Shown here piece after piece: positions 1-6,628 of a stretch of DNA of 12,331 nucleotides (its first letter is position 1; the number at the start of each line of letters is the position of its first letter). The notes below the pieces were generated by a model, which saw only the letters and a program-made list of their open reading frames with translations, ran no database searches and was not told the DNA's origin. The stretch is from assembly GCA_009691355.1 (NCBI GenBank), contig SICW01000021.1, positions 1-12,331 of the forward strand, given 5' to 3'. Both the position numbers and the translations under genes were made by a program. This stretch comes from Candidatus Woesearchaeota archaeon. Lineage in GTDB: Archaea > Nanobdellota > Nanobdellia > SCGC-AAA011-G17 > GW2011-AR17.

Positions 1-465
1 CTTGATATGATGAAAAATGCTGTTAAGTGGGCACATGATGCTGGTATTGAAGTACGGGGAAGTTTTATTCTTGGATTGCCTGGAGAAACACCAGAGATGG
101 GGCAGAAGACAATTGATTTTGCTTTAAGTTTAGATTTAGATTATGGCCAGTTTAACTTTGCTACACCCTTTAAGGGTACTGAAATGTATGATGTTTGTCG
201 TAATGGCGATTATGGTTCTTATTTCGGGGAAGGAGATTTTGCAAAGCATACTATTGCTGGGCTTGTTTTCTTGCCGAAAGGGTATGATACTCCTGAGCAA
301 TTGCTTAGATTGAGAAGAACAGGATATAAGAAATTTTATCTGCGTCCAAAATATGTTTGGTTGAAGTTGAGAAGCATTAATTCGTATGAGGATATTTTGC
401 GATATTGGAGAGGGATTCTTTTTCTTGCAGAAGTTCGTCTTTTGAGTAAGTCTGGGGGCTATTAA
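1..465 (+). CDS. Radical SAM protein, C-terminal part (5' end outside window)
   Basis: The reading frame is open from base 1, so only the C-terminal ~154 residues are visible; the [4Fe-4S] cysteine cluster must lie upstream, outside the window. The segment VRGSFILGLPGETPEMG followed by KTIDFA, then a TPFKGTE motif and KKFYLRPKYV, is characteristic of the C-terminal half of the TIM barrel and tail of BchE/HpnJ-like radical SAM proteins that often carry an N-terminal cobalamin-binding domain. Such enzymes do methylations, cyclisations or other radical reactions on lipids, sugars or cofactors; the substrate here is unknown. It is clearly paralogous to the truncated gene at the right edge. Its TAA stop shares the bases TTAA with the stop of the convergent membrane-protein gene. 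The family call is firm; the specific reaction is not known. Confidence 0.85.
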   Translation, partial: LDMMKNAVKWAHDAGIEVRGSFILGLPGETPEMGQKTIDFALSLDLDYGQFNFATPFKGTEMYDVCRNGDYGSYFGEGDFAKHTIAGLVFLPKGYDTPEQLLRLRRTGYKKFYLRPKYVWLKLRSINSYEDILRYWRGILFLAEVRLLSKSGGY

Positions 466-1388
466 ACCTTTTTTGTTAGAAGATAATATGTTGTTCCTAA
501 TATTCCTGCTGTGTAGTTTATCATAAGAAGAATGACATACATTGCAACTGTTGCTTCTGCTGTGACTCCTATTGTGCTGAAGAGTAATGTCCCAACTCCT
601 TCACGGATACCTAAACCGTTGGGTGTGAGAGGTATTAAACTTACAATGAGCGTTATTGCATTAATGATCATGAGATAGAAAAAAGAAAGATCTCCTATTC
701 CTAAAGCCTTGAGTACGGCCACCATGAGAAGTGTATTCCCAATTGGTCTATATAGAGTTATGATTATGTTTATCGCGATCTTGTCTTTGTGATGCTGAAT
801 AAGATTTTTGAATGTTCTATTAAATCCTTTAAATTTCTCTGCATGTTTTCCTATTATTTTCCTGATAAATCTTCTTCCTATTCCTGTAAAAAGAAATAGT
901 CCTCCTACAATACAAAATAGAGTAAGTGCAAGTCCAAGGTACAGTTGGGAAGAATTGAATATTGTAAATACTCCTATAGTTGCGATTGTTCCAAAAATGA
1001 TGAGTGTAATTAGTTTATCTATAACTGTTAGAGCTGTGCTTTCTCCAATGTCAAAACCTTTTTCTTTTAAAAAATAAATAATGGAAAGGTCGCCTGTTCT
1101 TCCTGGAAGGATAAGGCCCATAGAAAATCCTAGGAGATAATAACGCATCCATTCTAGAAAGGGAATGTGTTTTACAGAATCAAATAATACCTTTAGACTA
1201 TATCCTGTAATGAAAGTTGAAAAGATAGAAATTCCTACCCCTATGAGAATCCAAAATAGATTTACCTCTTTGAGAATAGTTAATGTTTCTTTTACGTCTA
1301 TTTTACTGATTAAAAAAGCAAAGATGATAATGCAGAAAATAATCTCTATAGTAACTCTAATCTTTGATTTCATTGCTCTTGGATTCAT
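462..1388 (-). CDS. Flippase-like / lysylphosphatidylglycerol-synthase-TM family membrane protein (UPF0104, AglD C-domain type)
   Basis: This 308-residue protein is almost entirely hydrophobic, with about seven to eight likely membrane helices (for example residues 13-28, 45-63, 82-95, 123-144, 151-170, 205-228, 236-256 and 280-305). The conserved signatures of the UPF0104/PF03706 family are present: PGRTGDLS at 95-102 after a GLIL helix, and PLTPNGLGIREG at 253-264. In archaea this domain occurs alone or as the C-terminal part of AglD, next to glycosyltransferases for lipid-linked sugars; a flippase-like or lipid-acceptor role is assumed for the family but not settled. It is the last gene of the five-gene minus-strand operon. 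Its ATG follows the TAA of the preceding SDR gene with no spacer, so translation is probably coupled. ATG at codon 6 is an alternative start. Confidence 0.82.
   Translation of the reverse strand: MNPRAMKSKIRVTIEIIFCIIIFAFLISKIDVKETLTILKEVNLFWILIGVGISIFSTFITGYSLKVLFDSVKHIPFLEWMRYYLLGFSMGLILPGRTGDLSIIYFLKEKGFDIGESTALTVIDKLITLIIFGTIATIGVFTIFNSSQLYLGLALTLFCIVGGLFLFTGIGRRFIRKIIGKHAEKFKGFNRTFKNLIQHHKDKIAINIIITLYRPIGNTLLMVAVLKALGIGDLSFFYLMIINAITLIVSLIPLTPNGLGIREGVGTLLFSTIGVTAEATVAMYVILLMINYTAGILGTTYYLLTKKV
469..474 (+). terminator. Possible oligo-T terminator after the left radical SAM gene
   Basis: A run of six T begins four bases after the stop codon on the plus strand. Archaeal transcription commonly ends at short T tracts without a hairpin. 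The run lies inside the coding sequence of the convergent gene, so it could be only a lysine codon pair read on the other strand. Confidence 0.3.
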
Positions 1389-2228
1389 TTACGAGCTTAA
1401 AAGTGTTTCTTTTAATCCCTCTTCAAGGCGTATCTTTGGTTCCCAGTTTAGTTCTTTTTTTGCTTTCGTGATATCAAATGCATAATCCCATAACTCATTT
1501 TCTCTATAGGGGAGGGAGGTGTCTACTGGAAAATTTCCTGTTATCTCTTGTGCTATATTGATAACATCTCTCATAGGAAAAGATTCTCCAAAAGCAATAT
1601 TGTATACGCCTGTAAATTCTTCTCTTTGAAGTATGAGAAGCGCACGAGTAAGATCATCAACATGCAGAAAATCTCTTTTTTGTTCCCCCAGGGTCATAGG
1701 AAAAGCACCCTCTCTTTGAACTAAAAATTCTTTGAGTGAAGAAATAAACATAGGCCCTTTCTGTCCTGAACCATAAACAACACTTGCTCGTACAACAGCA
1801 ACATTCTTTCGTTCTAAAAGAAGTTCTTCACAAAGAATTTTTGTTCTTCCCATAGGATCCTGTGTATCAAGAGCCATATCTTCTCTATAAGGAGCTTTCT
1901 GACCTTGATAGACTAAACCTGAGCTCATAAAAATAACTCTCCCGGAATAGGCCTCTAACAAGTTTCTTGTACCCAGAACATTATTCTGATAAAGTTCTTC
2001 TTCTGTGCCTCTTATTCTTCCACCAAGATGATAAATAAGATCGGGTTGTATTCTTTTAACAATATTATCTACTTGATCTTTATCTGTAAGATTTACTTGG
2101 TAATAATCTACACCAGAAACCTTTCCAGGAGTAAGATCGAAAGCTGACACAGTGTGCTCTTTAACAAGCTGCTTTACAAGTTCTGTACCTATAAATCCGG
2201 CTCCACCAGTAACAAGAATATTAGCCAT
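1389..2228 (-). CDS. NAD-dependent epimerase/dehydratase-family SDR (nucleotide-sugar reductase or epimerase) with Tyr to Met at the catalytic position
   Basis: A 279-residue extended SDR. It begins with a Rossmann nucleotide-binding motif, TGGAGFIG at 7-14, has an acidic residue ending beta-2 (AFD at 29-31), the MSSGLVY strand with catalytic-type Ser102/103, and the C-terminal substrate-binding half with RDFLHVDDL at 185-193. In the usual YxxxK pair only Lys130 is present; the tyrosine position is Met126 (MGRTK). Placed directly after rfbF and rfbG, it probably acts on CDP-4-keto-6-deoxyglucose or a derivative, as a 4-ketoreductase or epimerase, but the missing tyrosine makes the chemistry uncertain. 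The start ATG overlaps the rfbG stop by eight bases (ATGGCTAA), and the stop abuts the next ATG. It is short for the family, though complete in motifs. Confidence 0.8.
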   Translation of the reverse strand: MANILVTGGAGFIGTELVKQLVKEHTVSAFDLTPGKVSGVDYYQVNLTDKDQVDNIVKRIQPDLIYHLGGRIRGTEEELYQNNVLGTRNLLEAYSGRVIFMSSGLVYQGQKAPYREDMALDTQDPMGRTKILCEELLLERKNVAVVRASVVYGSGQKGPMFISSLKEFLVQREGAFPMTLGEQKRDFLHVDDLTRALLILQREEFTGVYNIAFGESFPMRDVINIAQEITGNFPVDTSLPYRENELWDYAFDITKAKKELNWEPKIRLEEGLKETLLSS

Positions 2229-3204
2229 GTTTGATTAAAAATTCCTTATACCAAGCAATGGTTTTTACAAGGCCTTGGTCGATTGTATGTTGTGCTTCCC
2301 AATTGAGCATGCGTTTTGCTTTTTCACTACTTAAATATTGGTCTTTAATCTCACCTTTTGCTTGATTTAAAATAACAGGTTCAAGTGTACTTGGAAAGAG
2401 TGTTGTTATTTTTTTCACCAGCTCTAATACTGAAACTTTATTTCCTGTGCTAAAGTTAAAGGCATTTCCTTGAATTTCTGGTCTATGCAAATTTTCTGCA
2501 AGAGTAATATTTGCATGTGCTCCATCATCTACAAAGACATAGTCTCGGATATAGGTACCATCACTTCGTATAACTGGGTTCTTGCCATAATATAGTGAGC
2601 GAATAGTATCAGGGACGATTCTATTCCAATTTAAATCTCCTGGGCCATAAAAGTTTCCACATCGGGTAATACCTACTGGAAGCCCATATGCTTTGTGATA
2701 ACTCAAACTAATGAGATCAGTACAGGATTTAGAAACATCATAGGGATTGTCTCGTCCTTGAAGTGGTGCATCCTCGGTATAGGGAAGATTTTTTTGTGTT
2801 CCATATGCTTTATCACTAGAAGCAACAACGACACGAGAAACCATTTTACTTTGTCTGCATGCTTCTAAAACATTCCAGGTTCCTTTAATGTTACTTTCAA
2901 AAGTAGAAAGAGGTGAACGTAATGCCGTTCCAACAATAGTTTGTGCACCGAGGTGAAATACTGTTTCAATTTCATATTCATTTAATGCTCTCTCTACTGT
3001 ATGGTAGTCTTCAACTCCTCCCTTTACAATAGTTACTTGTTTATCATGCCCATCCTTATAAAAAGGTGAATGGTGGACTTGATCTCGAACTAGGGCAATA
3101 ACATTTGCTTTTTTTGTAAGCAGTTGCTTTATCAAAGAACTTCCTAGTAATCCTGGTCCTCCAGTAATAAAAACATTATGGTGCCTCCATGCTTCTTCAG
3201 TCAT
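2221..3204 (-). CDS. rfbG: CDP-glucose 4,6-dehydratase
   Basis: An extended SDR that converts CDP-D-glucose to CDP-4-keto-6-deoxy-D-glucose in the cytoplasm using bound NAD. Counting from the chosen start, the nucleotide-binding motif TGGPGLLG is at 14-21, ASSDKAYG contains the dehydratase Ser-Asp-Lys triad at about 129-132, and the YDVSK catalytic pair is Tyr155/Lys159. The segment CGNFYGPGDLNWNRIVPDTI is very close to what CDP-glucose dehydratases carry and separates it from dTDP-glucose dehydratases. The frame is open upstream to 3288, but the upstream part is coding sequence of rfbF; ATG at 3204 overlaps the rfbF stop as TAATG, the classical coupled arrangement, giving 327 residues. ATGs at 3210 and 3219 are alternatives, and a GGGAAGG stretch precedes the latter. 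Together with rfbF the identity is well supported. Confidence 0.86.
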   Translation of the reverse strand: MTEEAWRHHNVFITGGPGLLGSSLIKQLLTKKANVIALVRDQVHHSPFYKDGHDKQVTIVKGGVEDYHTVERALNEYEIETVFHLGAQTIVGTALRSPLSTFESNIKGTWNVLEACRQSKMVSRVVVASSDKAYGTQKNLPYTEDAPLQGRDNPYDVSKSCTDLISLSYHKAYGLPVGITRCGNFYGPGDLNWNRIVPDTIRSLYYGKNPVIRSDGTYIRDYVFVDDGAHANITLAENLHRPEIQGNAFNFSTGNKVSVLELVKKITTLFPSTLEPVILNQAKGEIKDQYLSSEKAKRMLNWEAQHTIDQGLVKTIAWYKEFLIKHG

Positions 3205-3989
3205 TACCATACTTTCCATGCTGCCTTCCCGGATTCCCACGTTTGATTCAGAAATTCCATATCTCGGTATGTATCCATACATTGCCAAAAATCATGATGT
3301 TGAAATGACATAAGCTGTCCTTGTTCGGCTAGTTTGTGCATTGGCTCTTTTTCAAGCATGATGTCTTCATTTTCTGGCAGAGAGTCAAACATTTCTTTTT
3401 TGAATACAAAAAAACCACCATCAATCCATGCATTTGGAAGCTTTTCGTTTTTAGAAAAGCCAAAAACTTTGTTTTCTTGGTCCATCTTCAAAAAGCTCCA
3501 ACGAGGAGGGGGAAGAATAGAGGTAACGGTTGCAGTTTTATTGTGATTTTTATGAAATTCTACAAGCTTATTTATATCAATATTTGCAACTCCATCTCCA
3601 TAGGTGACCATAAAATTATCTCCATCAATATATTTTTGTATTCTTTTTACACGGGTTCCTGTGTTACTCAATAGGCCCGTATCAACCATACTGATATTCC
3701 AGTCAGGCATATCATTTTTACCTAGATGAGTTTTCTTTCCTGTTTTGGGATTTACTATGATGTCTCGTACTCTATCTTCAAAATTAAGGAAATAATCTTT
3801 AATCATATCCCCTTTATATCCTAAACAAAGAACAAAATCATTATACCCGTAATGGGAATAGATTTTCATAATATGCCAAAGAATAGGGTATTGTCCAACA
3901 GTAACAAGGGGTTTAGGTTTAAATTCAGTTTCTTCTTTCAAACGAGTTCCCATTCCTCCACAGAGAATTACAACTTTTTCTTTGTCCAT
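3204..3989 (-). CDS. rfbF: Glucose-1-phosphate cytidylyltransferase
   Basis: Makes CDP-glucose and pyrophosphate from glucose-1-phosphate and CTP, the entry step to CDP-6-deoxy sugars. The N-terminus carries the nucleotidyltransferase signature GGMGTRL at 11-17, followed by the KPKPLV motif at 24-29 and HIMKIYSHYGYNDFVLCLGY, typical of RfbF rather than of RmlA. The YGDG segment (about residues 130-133) holds the metal-binding aspartate, and ILPPPRW and GGFFVF are also as in RfbF. The predicted length, 261 residues, matches the usual ~257. ATG at 3989 is preferred over ATG at 4004 because a GGAG Shine-Dalgarno lies nine bases before it and homologues start close to the VVILCGG strand. The gene overlaps the GT2 gene by 22 bases and the dehydratase start by three. 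Confidence 0.9.
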   Translation of the reverse strand: MDKEKVVILCGGMGTRLKEETEFKPKPLVTVGQYPILWHIMKIYSHYGYNDFVLCLGYKGDMIKDYFLNFEDRVRDIIVNPKTGKKTHLGKNDMPDWNISMVDTGLLSNTGTRVKRIQKYIDGDNFMVTYGDGVANIDINKLVEFHKNHNKTATVTSILPPPRWSFLKMDQENKVFGFSKNEKLPNAWIDGGFFVFKKEMFDSLPENEDIMLEKEPMHKLAEQGQLMSFQHHDFWQCMDTYRDMEFLNQTWESGKAAWKVW

Positions 3990-4672
3990 AAGGCTACTCT
4001 CCATTTGATAAGATTCTTTCCAAATTCTGTCACAGTTTTTATGGAAACGTTTGATTTTCCATTTTTCCTCTCGTCAAAGTGAACTTCGATTTCCTGAGCT
4101 TTATAACCTTTGTGAAGTACTTTTATCATTATTTCGGGATCAACAAACCAGTCTTTTGATTTGAGATCTAGTCCTTGATATATTTCTTTTTTGAAAAATT
4201 TTGGTTTCCCATTAATATCTCTTGCAGTTGATAAAAATAACATTTTAAATAAGGCATTGAAGCTAAAAGATGCAAAAATTCTTTTCCATCCATCTCCTCT
4301 ATTGTAGCGGATTCCTTTGCACATAACTACATTTTGATCTTCAAAGCGGTTTAGAACTCGTAAAATATCATCAGCTGGGACTTGTCCATCTCCATCAACA
4401 TACCCGATAATGGGACTTGTTGCAGCATTTAGGCCTTGAATAACTCCCCAGCCATAGCCTAGGTTTATAGGTATGAGAATAGGTTTTATTTGGGAATATC
4501 TTTTTGCAAGGGTATCAATAATTTCTCCGGTTTTATCTTTGCATCCGTTTTTTACAAGAACTAGTTCGTATTCTAATTCTTTTTGATCAAAGGAAGCAAT
4601 AGTTTCAAGAACAACCTTTTCAACAATTGCTTCTTCATTATACATAGGCATAATTAGAGAAAACTTTTCCAT
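3968..4672 (-). CDS. Family 2 glycosyltransferase, soluble DPM1-like
   Basis: A 234-residue GT-A-fold glycosyltransferase without membrane helices. It opens with the beta-1 strand and PMYNEE at 9-14. The nucleotide-binding loop reads KNGCKDKT at 41-48 where most relatives have DDGSxDxT. INLGYGWGVIQG at 69-80 is the usual NxGxxxAxxxG-type segment, and the DxD metal motif is Asp93-Gly-Asp95 within DGDGQ. The later INGKPKFF segment corresponds to the DxxxGFR/K region of DPM1-like enzymes. It heads the operon that makes a CDP-6-deoxy sugar, so a plausible task is moving that sugar or a neighbouring one onto a lipid or glycan acceptor; donor and acceptor cannot be read from sequence. The start is placed by a TATA-like box centred 26 bases upstream. 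Confidence 0.85.
   Translation of the reverse strand: MEKFSLIMPMYNEEAIVEKVVLETIASFDQKELEYELVLVKNGCKDKTGEIIDTLAKRYSQIKPILIPINLGYGWGVIQGLNAATSPIIGYVDGDGQVPADDILRVLNRFEDQNVVMCKGIRYNRGDGWKRIFASFSFNALFKMLFLSTARDINGKPKFFKKEIYQGLDLKSKDWFVDPEIMIKVLHKGYKAQEIEVHFDERKNGKSNVSIKTVTEFGKNLIKWRVALWTKKKL
3999..4002 (-). promoter_or_regulatory. Shine-Dalgarno GGAG for rfbF
   Basis: GGAG sits nine bases upstream of ATG 3989, inside the coding end of the upstream glycosyltransferase gene. It decides the start in favour of 3989 over the in-frame ATG at 4004, which has no purine-rich element before it. This contrasts with the operon's first gene, which appears leaderless. Confidence 0.55.
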
Positions 4673-4693
4673 ATTTTTTATAAATTGTGGGCA

Positions 4694-4702
4694 TTTTTAA
4701 AG
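4694..4702 (-). promoter_or_regulatory. Archaeal TATA box for the GT2-rfbF-rfbG-SDR-flippase operon
   Basis: On the minus strand the element reads CTTTAAAAA, centred about 26 bases before ATG 4672. This is where an archaeal TATA box would place the transcript start at or next to the start codon. The upstream purine-rich BRE region would overlap the stop codon of the 4704-5675 gene, so the five-gene operon can be transcribed separately from that gene. Confidence 0.6.
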
Positions 4703-4703
4703 T

Positions 4704-5675
4704 TTATCTTACTGTAGTTTCTAAACCTTTTTTCATATAACTTTGAACAATAGATATATCAGAGGGGTCATAAAAGCGTTCAAGTAGGAGGTAATTTTCT
4801 TTGTTTATCACTGCATTATGCACTTTTTTGCCAACATCTGTTTTTCCTAACTCTCTGCTTGCTTCCTCTATCATTTGTAAAACCCAGTCTCTCTCTCTGT
4901 TTTCTTCAATATCTCTTAGGAAGGGATTTGTTTTTGTTTTGACATATCCTTTTTTGATTCTATCTAATTCAGAAGCAACGATACTCATGTAGTATTCTGC
5001 TGTCCACCCTCTAAAATTAGCTTGTTGTGAAGCTACTGCAACTCTATGGACTAGAGTAGGATATGCTCTGTGTGTATGGTTTACAACAGTCATTGCAGGA
5101 GTACTTTCACCAATGGTCCTATACCCTGGAGATATGCCTTGTGGAGAGTCTTCAATATGCAGATGTTCTGACCCAATAGTTAAAGAATGATACAGTTCAT
5201 GTATTTCTCTAAGAACACTATTTGAAGGATATTTAGCTAAACGTATAGGTACATCTCTTGAACCCAAGGCGTATAAACAGTTTTCTCTTTCTAGACTTTC
5301 AACAAGTCCAATAATAGAACCTACACCCTCTTCTGTGTTTATTACAAATTGATCCAAATCAACATTCACAAGAATACCATCATCAAAAGTATGATTTAGT
5401 TGTACTTGTTTTGCGCTCATTCCTGGTCCTCTATCTACTGGATCAAACATATACCAGAAGGAGAGAGGTAATCGTGATACTTGTTTTTTGATTGCTTCTT
5501 CTGAGTCTTCATCTAAATTATTTACTGTTAGCTTTAAACCCATTGTGTACATTGGTTCAAGTCTTTCTAAAATCTCACCTGCCTTGATAAGATTGTCTAT
5601 ACCTTCTGGTAGCCATTCTTTCGTTAAAGGGTTATTTATAAAATACCGGGCAATAAGAAATTTTGGTTTCTCCAT
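4704..5675 (-). CDS. Unrecognised protein, possible GT-A-like fold
   Basis: I do not recognise this 323-residue protein. It has no signal peptide or membrane helix and is probably cytoplasmic. Residues 4-12 (PKFLIARYF) and 45-53 look like edge beta strands. The segment ILVNVDLDQFVI at 101-112 contains Asp106-Leu-Asp108 at the end of a hydrophobic strand, as in the DxD motif of GT-A glycosyltransferases, and LGSRDVPIRL at 138-147 resembles the GSR(F/D) segment that follows it in family 2 enzymes. A histidine-rich middle (His159, 163, 171, 173, 200, 202, 210) is followed by a charged C-terminal helical part. The canonical GT2 start (PxYNE, DDGS) is missing. It sits between glycosyltransferase and methyltransferase genes. 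Function is a guess: a divergent glycosyltransferase or other nucleotide-sugar-binding protein. Confidence 0.75.
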   Translation of the reverse strand: MEKPKFLIARYFINNPLTKEWLPEGIDNLIKAGEILERLEPMYTMGLKLTVNNLDEDSEEAIKKQVSRLPLSFWYMFDPVDRGPGMSAKQVQLNHTFDDGILVNVDLDQFVINTEEGVGSIIGLVESLERENCLYALGSRDVPIRLAKYPSNSVLREIHELYHSLTIGSEHLHIEDSPQGISPGYRTIGESTPAMTVVNHTHRAYPTLVHRVAVASQQANFRGWTAEYYMSIVASELDRIKKGYVKTKTNPFLRDIEENRERDWVLQMIEEASRELGKTDVGKKVHNAVINKENYLLLERFYDPSDISIVQSYMKKGLETTVR

Positions 5676-5695
5676 TATTTCCTTTTTCTAAGTTC

Positions 5696-5706
5696 GTTTT
5701 AAAAAC
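5696..5706 (-). promoter_or_regulatory. TATA box for the 4704-5675 gene
   Basis: The minus-strand sequence GTTTTTAAAAC is centred about 26 bases before ATG 5675. An AAAGGA stretch also precedes the ATG by five bases, so either a leaderless start or a short leader with a Shine-Dalgarno is possible. Confidence 0.5.
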
Positions 5707-5731
5707 ATTATGGATTCTTACAGTTCTAAAA

Positions 5732-5740
5732 CTTTAAAAA
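5732..5740 (+). promoter_or_regulatory. TATA box for the methyltransferase pair
   Basis: CTTTAAAAA on the plus strand is centred about 28 bases before ATG 5765. It has the same core as the box before the glycosyltransferase operon and forms a divergent promoter with the minus-strand box at 5696-5706, only about 35 bases away. Confidence 0.58.
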
Positions 5741-5764
5741 GGTCAGAAATGTTTTTTAGAGAAT

Positions 5765-6628
5765 ATGAAAGCCTGTAATCTTTGTGGAAGCTTTGAAATT
5801 CAAAATTATGCTGACTTTGGTACATATCGTTTGCAAAAATGCTCTTCCTGTGACCTACTCTTTACTGATCAGGATTCTATTGATATGACCAAAATGTATA
5901 GTAAAGACTATTTTGATGGTGTACATGGAAATTTCTTTGTTGATTGCAAAAAAGATTATGCTACAAGAATAGACAAAAGTAAGAAACTCCAAAATTTTCA
6001 ATATGTTCTCAAAAAAATTAAAGAAACTAAAGGTCAAGGAACGTTTATGGATATTGGCTGTGCAACGGGAGTATTTTTGGATATGGCACAAAAAGAAGGG
6101 TATGATGTTACCGGTGTAGATGTGTCTGATTTTGCATGTACATATGCAAGGGAAAACTTTGGGGTTAAGACCCTGAATGGAAAATTGGAAGACCTCAAGA
6201 TAGAAGAAAAGAGTTTTGATATTATTACCATGTGGGATGTTATTGAACATGTTCCTGATCCACATGCTTTTCTTGCAGAAGTCCATCGTGTATTAAAAGA
6301 TGATGGGATTATCTTTGTTCTTACCGTAAATGATTCCAGTCTTATGGGTTGGGGTGCAGAAGCTGCTTACTTAGGAACATTAAAAACTATTCCAACATTT
6401 ACACGGATGATTCATCCCATCCATCATAACTATCATTTCAAAGAAAAACATTTACAAAGATATCTTGAAAAGAATGGATTTTCTTTGTCTTGGAAAGAAA
6501 AGAGTGAGATGCCTGTTCAAAATATTGAGGGAAATACTCTTGTTAAGGTAATGGCACAGACCTTGTACTTCTTTTCAAACCTCACTCACTTACAGCATGA
6601 ACTGAGAATCATTGCAACAAAAAAATGA
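5765..6628 (+). CDS. Class I SAM methyltransferase with N-terminal zinc ribbon
   Basis: A 287-residue protein. The N-terminus has two CxxC knuckles, Cys4/Cys7 and Cys26/Cys29, that would bind zinc. The SAM-binding domain follows: DIGCATG at 96-102 (motif I), an acidic VTGVDVS at 115-121 (motif II), FDIITMWDVIEHVPDP at 151-166 (the post-II region of the Methyltransf_23/11 type) and the LKDDGIIF strand. Zinc-ribbon methyltransferases of this kind are common in polysaccharide and deoxysugar clusters, where some act on sugars. Sugar C-methyltransferases such as NovU/TylC3 also carry a zinc-binding start, but are about 410 residues long with an extra C-terminal domain that is absent here. The neighbouring CDP-sugar genes make a sugar or lipid-glycan substrate likely but unproven. 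The start is set by the TATA box and by Cys4 lying at the very N-terminus. Confidence 0.87.
   Translation: MKACNLCGSFEIQNYADFGTYRLQKCSSCDLLFTDQDSIDMTKMYSKDYFDGVHGNFFVDCKKDYATRIDKSKKLQNFQYVLKKIKETKGQGTFMDIGCATGVFLDMAQKEGYDVTGVDVSDFACTYARENFGVKTLNGKLEDLKIEEKSFDIITMWDVIEHVPDPHAFLAEVHRVLKDDGIIFVLTVNDSSLMGWGAEAAYLGTLKTIPTFTRMIHPIHHNYHFKEKHLQRYLEKNGFSLSWKEKSEMPVQNIEGNTLVKVMAQTLYFFSNLTHLQHELRIIATKK

Noticed and set aside
808..1077. Plus-strand open frames inside the flippase-like gene
   Set aside because: The minus frame carries UPF0104 signatures through this stretch; the plus frames are a by-product of its A/T-rich hydrophobic codons.
3205..3288. N-terminal extension of the dehydratase upstream of ATG 3204
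   Set aside because: It overlaps the conserved C-terminal part of rfbF, has no family similarity before the VFITGG strand, and the TAATG junction gives a better start.
5855..6286. 143-codon open frame on the minus strand inside the zinc-ribbon methyltransferase
   Set aside because: The opposite strand encodes a full set of conserved methyltransferase motifs; this frame has none, and no promoter or start signal was seen.
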